Assembly: GCA_036785705.1 (NCBI GenBank)
Contig: JAWUZG010000332.1
Location: forward strand, 3,472,001 to 3,536,000
Direction: 5' to 3'
DNA length: 64,000 nt
From: Acanthornis magna
Lineage: Eukaryota; Chordata; Aves; Passeriformes; Acanthizidae
The notes beneath the pieces are model-generated. The model saw nothing but the letters and a program-made list of their open reading frames with translations. It had not been told where the DNA came from and did no database searches. The position numbers and the translations under genes are program-made. Below are positions 58,561 through 64,000 of the stretch, one piece after another. Numbering within the stretch: position 1 is the stretch's first letter; every line of letters begins with the position of its first letter.

Positions 58561-61500
58561 AATTAGTCCAACAAAATAGGATATTTGTTTAGGTGAGATG
58601 ATGGATGGCAGAGAGGGGGAGACTCCTAGCACAGGAGTATAATAAAAGATGGAAGAGATGCTGCAGACCCCTTGTAGCCAGAAGAACAGCAGACTCCCTG
58701 TGGGACCTTCCAGAACTTGCTCACTCACATCAGTTGCTGAGGATACAGTTTTCATACACTAAAAGTGACTGAAATTAGGACAAGTCAGATGCTGCGGGTG
58801 GTCAGGTCTGCTTGGGGAGCTGATTTTGTGTCAGCAATGGGCTCTCAGGAAGACAAGTGCAAATTCATACACTTCATACACTCCGTGGGCAGAGGAAAGA
58901 TGGTGTTTTGGAGGACAGCGACTCATTTGAAAGCTGCCATGAAGGAAGATGGAGAGTGAGCAGAGTGCTCATCCAGCAGCATCAGTCTTACCTTCTGCCA
59001 AAACCTGAAATGCCAGGAATGATGACTCCCCTATTCCAAGCTGGGATTTCCCAGGCTGAAGTGCCTACACTGCACAGGGAATCAAAAATTTCCATGGCAC
59101 AGGGAGGTTTCTTTTGCATGAGTGAGAGAGGTGACTAATCCCTGCACAGGAGATTAGTGCACAGTGTCCTCTTGGGACTTCCAGAGGGCTCTGGAGATCA
59201 TGGTGGCTGTGCTGGGCACTGGCCAGGCTGGTACTCAACTCTCAGTCCTGCTCCAGCACCCAGAAAGTTATTGAGGAGCTCAGAAAATGACCTGTGGTGT
59301 AGAAAACCAGATTCCTGTGGAGCCCTAAACAAGTTCCACTTGAGTGTGTAACCACGAGGAGATATAAGAAGAACTGGTCACAGCCTATGGGAAAGGAAAA
59401 CTCACAGGGGAACATTCTTGAAGTGGCGTTTTCGTCTAAGAAGAGCCAATGGCTGCAGGGTGACCCCAGACATGGTGCTCAGATGCAGGTCCTGGGGCTG
59501 GAGTTGCTTCCCCTGTGAGTTAATTGACTGTTGGACAGTTTGTCTCGGGATGAGGTGTCTGGTGGTAGCTCTCTGCCTTCCCCTGAGTCCCCACTCGTGA
59601 CTGACAACAGCTCATTGGGATGCAGAAATTCTGGGTGTGGACTTTCTGACCACATCTTACCTCCAAGGACAGACATCACCCAGAATAAAGAGCTGATCTT
59701 AAGCGTCAAGAGAAATGCAGACAAAGGCCCTCAAGAGTTGACCCTTATTCTTCAGAGGGGCTGTTATCCCCCTCCACATCCCCCTGTCCACACCACCTGC
59801 ATGCAGCAAGGTCCTCATAGGGATTTCTCCTAAGTATGGCTTCCATTAAAGTGACTTGTACTGAAAGTTAGTGAATCCCAGATGGGAAATCCAAAGGATT
59901 TCCTGAGAAAAACAGCTGTGTGAGGACATGGAAGCACAGTCATTTCTGGGTAGAAAAGAACACTAGTGATGGTTTCATAATAAAAATTGACATGGCTGAG
60001 CAGCACCCAGGAGTGTCCTTGTGTGCCACACTAAGCATCAAGAGCAGGGCATGGCTGGAAAACTATTTGTAACGGGGATTCAGCACTTCAAGCAAAGGCA
60101 TTAAGCAGTTAAGGCACTTTTAAAATGGTGAGGGGAAGTCAATAAACCCTGTGGGGCTGCAGGGTAAGTGTTGCTGTCTTCTCCACTCAGAGCAAAGGGG
60201 GAGCAGCGTCTGTGGAGCTGCCAGCCTTGGAGCAGCCTTGGAGCTCAGATTTGGTGGATCCCATGGGGCTGTATGAACATGAACCCTCTCAGGACTACAT
60301 GTTCCTATATTTTTTGCAGGTGTCCCCCTTTCCCCTCAGCCTAGCTGGAGTGTTTCCATGGTCTGTATGGTGCAGGTGTTGAGTGGTCTATGATGTTTAG
60401 TTGTGGTGCCTGCAGTTTCCTGCTGCCTGGCAGGCCCCAGGAGGGTGCTTTGACTTGTCTGGGGGCTTGAGGGGTGGCTCCCCTGGTGCTGGTGTGGAGG
60501 GAAAGTGTCCTTACCTCAGGATGGTCCCTCTTCCTCAGAAAACTCATGTCATCGGTGGCAAACAGCATCTGCACACTCACCTGCACATCCAGACAGCTCA
60601 GCAGCACACACAGAATCGCTGTAGTTTGGGAATTTTCTTAATTGGAAGAAAATATTATGACATGTTTGAGGCATCTGACAGAGATGTACCAGGAGAAATC
60701 TCTGTACCCTGTTGCTGTTAGGAATGCCCAATCAATGACAGGGACAGGTGCACTACCCTGCCAGAGGGAGGAGAGGAGGTTTCTCCCTGAATCCAGCTGT
60801 TGGTACGCTCATTCCCAGGAGCAGAATGATTGATAACCCAGTTATTTGGAACCCACTAGTGGATATATTCTTAGAAACTAGAACCTCATTTTCTCATGCT
60901 GCAAAATGTCATTTCCTAGGACTGGCTGCGCAGAAATTGAATTTTGTTCCTTGTCTTCAGACCTGAACAGCACAACAGACTGATAAATATTGATTGTGCT
61001 TTTATATTTTAATTTTTTCTTTTGTTAAAGCACCCTCACCTGATAATTGTCTGATTACAAATACATTAGAGTTGATCAGAGAGATCAGCAGGACAGACTT
61101 TTATGATGGTGTAAGCTAATCTCGTGGATGAAGGGACCCTGAGGGAGGTCAACAGCCCCACACCTGGATTTGCCCAGCTTCTTGCTGCCCTTGACCGTGG
61201 CCACAAGATCCATTGTTTGCGTCTCTCCAGCACAGTAACCTTCAGTCACACTTGCATTTGTTGGAAAAGTCCTGAGTATAGCTGCAGGGTGGCTCATTAC
61301 ATGGTTCATTACCGATACTATCCCTGGCAAACAACCTCGTGTGCTGTGCTGGGGGTAGCCCTGCTGGAAGGATCTCCGGCCGTGTTCTGCTGAGCTGCTC
61401 CAGGACATTACTTCACCTGATGGCTGTGCTCTGGTGTTCAAATGTGTGGCTATACATTGGAATCGTACTTTCAGTTTGGGATGCTGGGGGTTTGTCTGCT

Positions 61501-61645
61501 CATTCAGAGATGCATATTCCCTGGAACAAGTTTTCCCAGAGATGGAGGTCTAGGGAGAGGTTTTCTCCTTGGAATCAGGAAGCCATGGGCTGTCTTGGAA
61601 CATGTTTCTGGGGCAGACACTAAACCCTTCTTCCTCACTTAAAGA
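58561..61645. other. Unique sequence, no supported gene
   Basis: AT-rich at 60970-61080. No repeat family or splice-supported exon recognised. Confidence 0.42.
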
Positions 61646-61755
61646 TTGGATGGGGCTTGGAGCAGCCTGGCCTGGTGGAAAGTGTCCCTGCCCATAGCAT
61701 GGGCCTGGAACTAAGTGGTCTTTCCACCCCTTCTGTGATTCTGTGACCCCACATC
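61646..61755 (+). mobile_element. CR1 LINE 3' end fragment
   Basis: Sense end: 'gattggatggggcttggag', 'cagcctggcctggtggaaag', 'tgtccctgcccatagcatgg' and tail 'ctgtgattctgtgacc'. About 110 bases. Confidence 0.93.
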
Positions 61756-62317
61756 CCTGTGCAGCAGTCAGAGCGCACATCCTGGGTCCTGTGTGTCACC
61801 AAGACATGGATGATCCCAGTACAAAGGTGTGTGCCAGCTCTGGTTGAAGGATCCTGGGAGCTGGAGGATCCTGAAGGATCCTGGCCACTAATTCCAGCTG
61901 GCCCAGGCTGAGGGACCATTGGCTTGTGCTCCAGCTGGGCAACTTGACCCAGAGAGCACCCACCACCCCTCACCTGTGCACTCACAGAAACCACCATTGC
62001 ATTACAGCCACCAGAAGGCCAAGGGACACTGTTTGCCCTAAACCACTGGTCTGTAAATCTGGTAAAAGGGCCCTAAAGCAGGAAAAGCCTTGTGTCCCTG
62101 TGCCTCTCCAGCCCACCCTGCATCCCCAGCCCTCTTGGTGAGCCAGGTTCCTGGGTAAGCCTATAGACAAAGCCGTTGCCTTTGCATGCAAAAGCTGTCA
62201 AGATGGAGATGTGTCAGTGGTGGTGAGCAGGCACCAGGTCCAGTGCCTGCTGGTGGGGGAGGCTCTGGAGCCAGTTTGGGCAGCACTGCTGCTGGAGCCA
62301 GTGGGGCTCTTCAGTCA
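61756..62317. other. Unique sequence, no gene seen
   Basis: A short triplicated 'ggatcctg' motif lies at about 61849-61883. Nothing else recognised. Confidence 0.4.
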
Positions 62318-62439
62318 TGGGTGGGATGGGATGGGGTGGGATGGGATGGGATGGGGTGGGATGGGATGGGATGGGATGGGGTGGGATGGGATGGGATGGG
62401 ATGGGATGGGATGGGATGGGATGGGATGGGATGGGATGG
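62318..62439. repeat. Pentanucleotide microsatellite (GGGAT)n with GGGGT variants
   Basis: About 24 units of GGGAT on the plus strand, with GGGGT variants at units 3, 7 and 12 counting from 62323; the right half is uniform. Regular G-runs with two-base spacers give strong G-quadruplex potential. The apparent frames (Trp-Asp-Gly-Met-Gly on plus, Pro-Ile-Ser-His on minus) are artefacts of the repeat. Confidence 0.98.
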
Positions 62440-62949
62440 AGCTGCAGCAGGTGGGAGTGTCCAGAGGCATGGAGCAACCCACCCTGCAGTGCTGGGGTCT
62501 GCACCAAGGTGTGTCCTTGAGGCATTTCCAGTGCTGCGCGTCTGCGTTTGGAAGTGCATCAGTTGTTAAAGACACTGAGAGCGTTTGGCAGGATTTCAGC
62601 CCAAAACTTCAAGCCAGTGTCAGTTCGCAGGGTGACGATTTGCTGGCAGGAAGCAGAGCAGTCCCTCAGCACTCTGCAGGTGCCCGTGGGGGCACAAGCC
62701 CCAGCACTCCGGGGACATCCCTGGCAGCTCCTGCGCTGCAAGCGGAGCCTCCCAGCCAGCGGCAGGTCTGCTGCTGCCAGGGGCTCTGCCGGGGGCTTTG
62801 CCAGCAAGAGCTTTATTCCATCCTTTCCCTGGTCCATTCACCATGCCTCCTGCCTCCTCCCCCTCTCCCCGTCCCTCCCACCCTGCCTGCTGGATCCCCA
62901 GCAGTCTCTTGACACCTTGGGGGAAGGCTGGGAGGTGTAACCATCTCCA
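62440..62949. other. Unique sequence, no gene seen
   Basis: A C-rich stretch at 62845-62885 contains 'cctcctccccctctcccc'. Overlapping frames are unsupported. Confidence 0.4.
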
Positions 62950-63290
62950 GCGAGCGAGGGAGAGCAGGAGAGAAGGGAGAAGGAAGCCAATAACAGGGAG
63001 GTCTAGGAAAGTGGTGGAGGGGGAGGGACGGGGCCACTCCTCCATCGGTGGGACTGCAGATTATTTTGCATGGATTGTTGAAGAGAAAAGGGAGCTGCAT
63101 TTGTGAAGGGACCAAAAAATAAACAGCTCATTGCTCGGGTAAGTGCCAATGCAAGCTCCCCGGCTCTCATTGTCATGCTGTACATCGATCCGCCCTCCTA
63201 TTTTGCTTAGTTATACTGGGTTTGATTCTTATTAGGATTATTTGATGCATCAGCTGTATGCTTCAGTTGCTGGAGACTGAGCCTCCCCGG
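62950..63290. promoter_or_regulatory. Candidate conserved element or untranslated first exon with splice donor
   Basis: Purine-rich sequence (62950-63040) gives way to AT-rich sequence with a perfect consensus donor, CTCGG then GTAAGT (GT at 63139-63140), preceded by 'ccaaaaaataaacagctc'. Downstream, 'tatactgggtttgattct' and 'tattaggattatttgatgc' have conserved-enhancer texture. A plus-strand untranslated exon ending at 63138 is plausible. No transposon or long frame explains the sequence. Confidence 0.35.
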
Positions 63291-63294
63291 TACG

Positions 63295-63336
63295 TGTATG
63301 TGTGTGTGTGTGTGTGTGCGTGCGTGCGCGTGCATG
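63295..63336. repeat. (TG)n microsatellite with GCGTGC interruptions
   Basis: An uninterrupted TG run passes into TGCG and GCGTGC units. A related (CA) run of about 14 bases lies at 63429-63442 on the same strand, so the two could pair as a weak inverted repeat. Confidence 0.95.
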
Positions 63337-63338
63337 TG

Positions 63339-63559
63339 GGAAGATGCCCATTCTCTGGATATACATTGACACATTTTTCCAGCTCTCAGTGTGGTGTCTC
63401 GTTCGCAGTGTTACCCCAAAGCGTGCCGTACACACACACACAAATGGTGTTTGCTGCTCCTGCCTTTAAAACCCACTCACACACGCAATTATCAAAGCTG
63501 AAAATTAAAGAGGGGCTCTTAAATCACAGTCCTTGGTGGTAGGGGGCTACTTCTCTTTA
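63339..63559. other. Unique sequence with a short (CA)n run
   Basis: Holds the (CA)7 run at 63429-63442. Otherwise nothing recognised. Confidence 0.4.
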
Positions 63560-64000
63560 TCCTGAGCCTGACATGTTCAGTATTATGTTTTATAGCAAAG
63601 CTACATTTAAAGATCAATTCGGCAGTGGTTATTGCATCCAAATTACATGGTTGTCATGGAGATGGTACAGAGAAGCTGAAGTGATATGACTGCATCTGGA
63701 CTGGAGTGGGGCTTTGCTGCCGAGTGAGATCCTGCCTTGCCTCCTGTGTCTTTTTGTCTCTGCTGGGTTACAATTTCTTTTAATCTTGAATGAAGCAGTG
63801 CCGTATTAGAGGATTTAGAGGTCGAGCTGCTGGGAAGGGTGTGTGTTACCCCCGCTCAGCACTGGGTTATTATCATAATTGTTCTATTAACATCTGCGTC
63901 TCCCTGAATTTCTTCCACAAGTCTGGGAAGGAGGAAGGCGTGAGAAGGACAAATAGTTTTCTGAACACAGCTAGGGCTGGGAGTACTTTCTAAAAGGATA
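63560..64000. promoter_or_regulatory. Candidate conserved elements at the right edge
   Basis: Non-repeat AT-rich sequence with 'catttaaagatcaattcgg', 'ccaaattacatgg' and an RFX-like GTTGTCATGGAGAT at 63650-63663, then 'gggttattatcataattgtt' and 'ctattaacatctgcgtctcc' near 63865-63905. The sequence continues beyond the window. Pattern-based call. Confidence 0.32.

Noticed and set aside
62211..62912. 233-codon plus-strand frame and matching minus frames rich in Pro/Ser/His
   Set aside because: They are translations of the (GGGAT)n array with unremarkable flanks.
1..64000. tRNA, rRNA, known microRNA precursors, intact retroviral or DNA transposon genes
   Set aside because: Scanned by eye for characteristic motifs on both strands; none was convincing. 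A covariance-model search could still find diverged copies.

Overview
The window is nuclear DNA from a bird, most likely a songbird. This rests on its repeats: about eighteen CR1 LINE fragments, many ending in the CR1-type (ATTCTRTG)n tail, and one solo LTR of the avian ERVL type whose ends (TGTTGTGG...CTACA) and internal blocks match the chicken ERVL LTR pattern. I saw no Alu, L1 or other mammalian repeats, and no operon-like or phage-like organisation. The assignment to birds is firm; songbird is an inference.

No complete protein-coding gene can be supported. The reading frames longer than 150 codons lie in GC-rich or tandemly repeated DNA, where stop codons are rare, and overlap equally long frames on the other strand. 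Two places could hold real exons. The first is a minus-strand pair at 18383-18879 with good splice acceptors, a phase-compatible intron and protein-like translation; further protein-like minus-strand frames lie upstream at 20584-20762 and 21432-21698. The second is a CpG island at about 44150-44560, where an ATG at 44445 is followed by a consensus donor at 44527, giving a short possible first exon. Neither could be assigned to a known gene.

Layout. 1-1925: an old antisense CR1 spanning part of the reverse transcriptase region, followed by a second CR1. 1926-16869: mostly unique sequence with a CpG-rich patch at 7977-8900 and a homeodomain-site-rich patch at 13310-13500. 16870-27000: CR1 copies, the candidate minus-strand exons and the solo LTR. 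27000-44000: unique sequence with several patches that look like conserved regulatory DNA (27260, 31190, 38710, 41220), a GC-rich block followed by a 17-18 bp minisatellite (37428-37713), and scattered CR1. 44150-45165: CpG island followed by a 42 bp minisatellite. 45166-62000: unique sequence with a run of CR1 copies, six of seven in plus orientation, and the most regulatory-looking stretch in the window at 54265-54740. 62318-62439: a G-rich pentamer array. 62950-64000: AT-rich sequence resembling conserved non-coding DNA with a perfect splice donor at 63139.

The many TAAT, octamer-like and E-box-rich patches are what one expects of a gene-poor region or large intron near a developmental regulator. 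That is inference from sequence texture; conservation could not be tested here. No tRNA, rRNA, known microRNA, CRISPR array or intact transposon was found.
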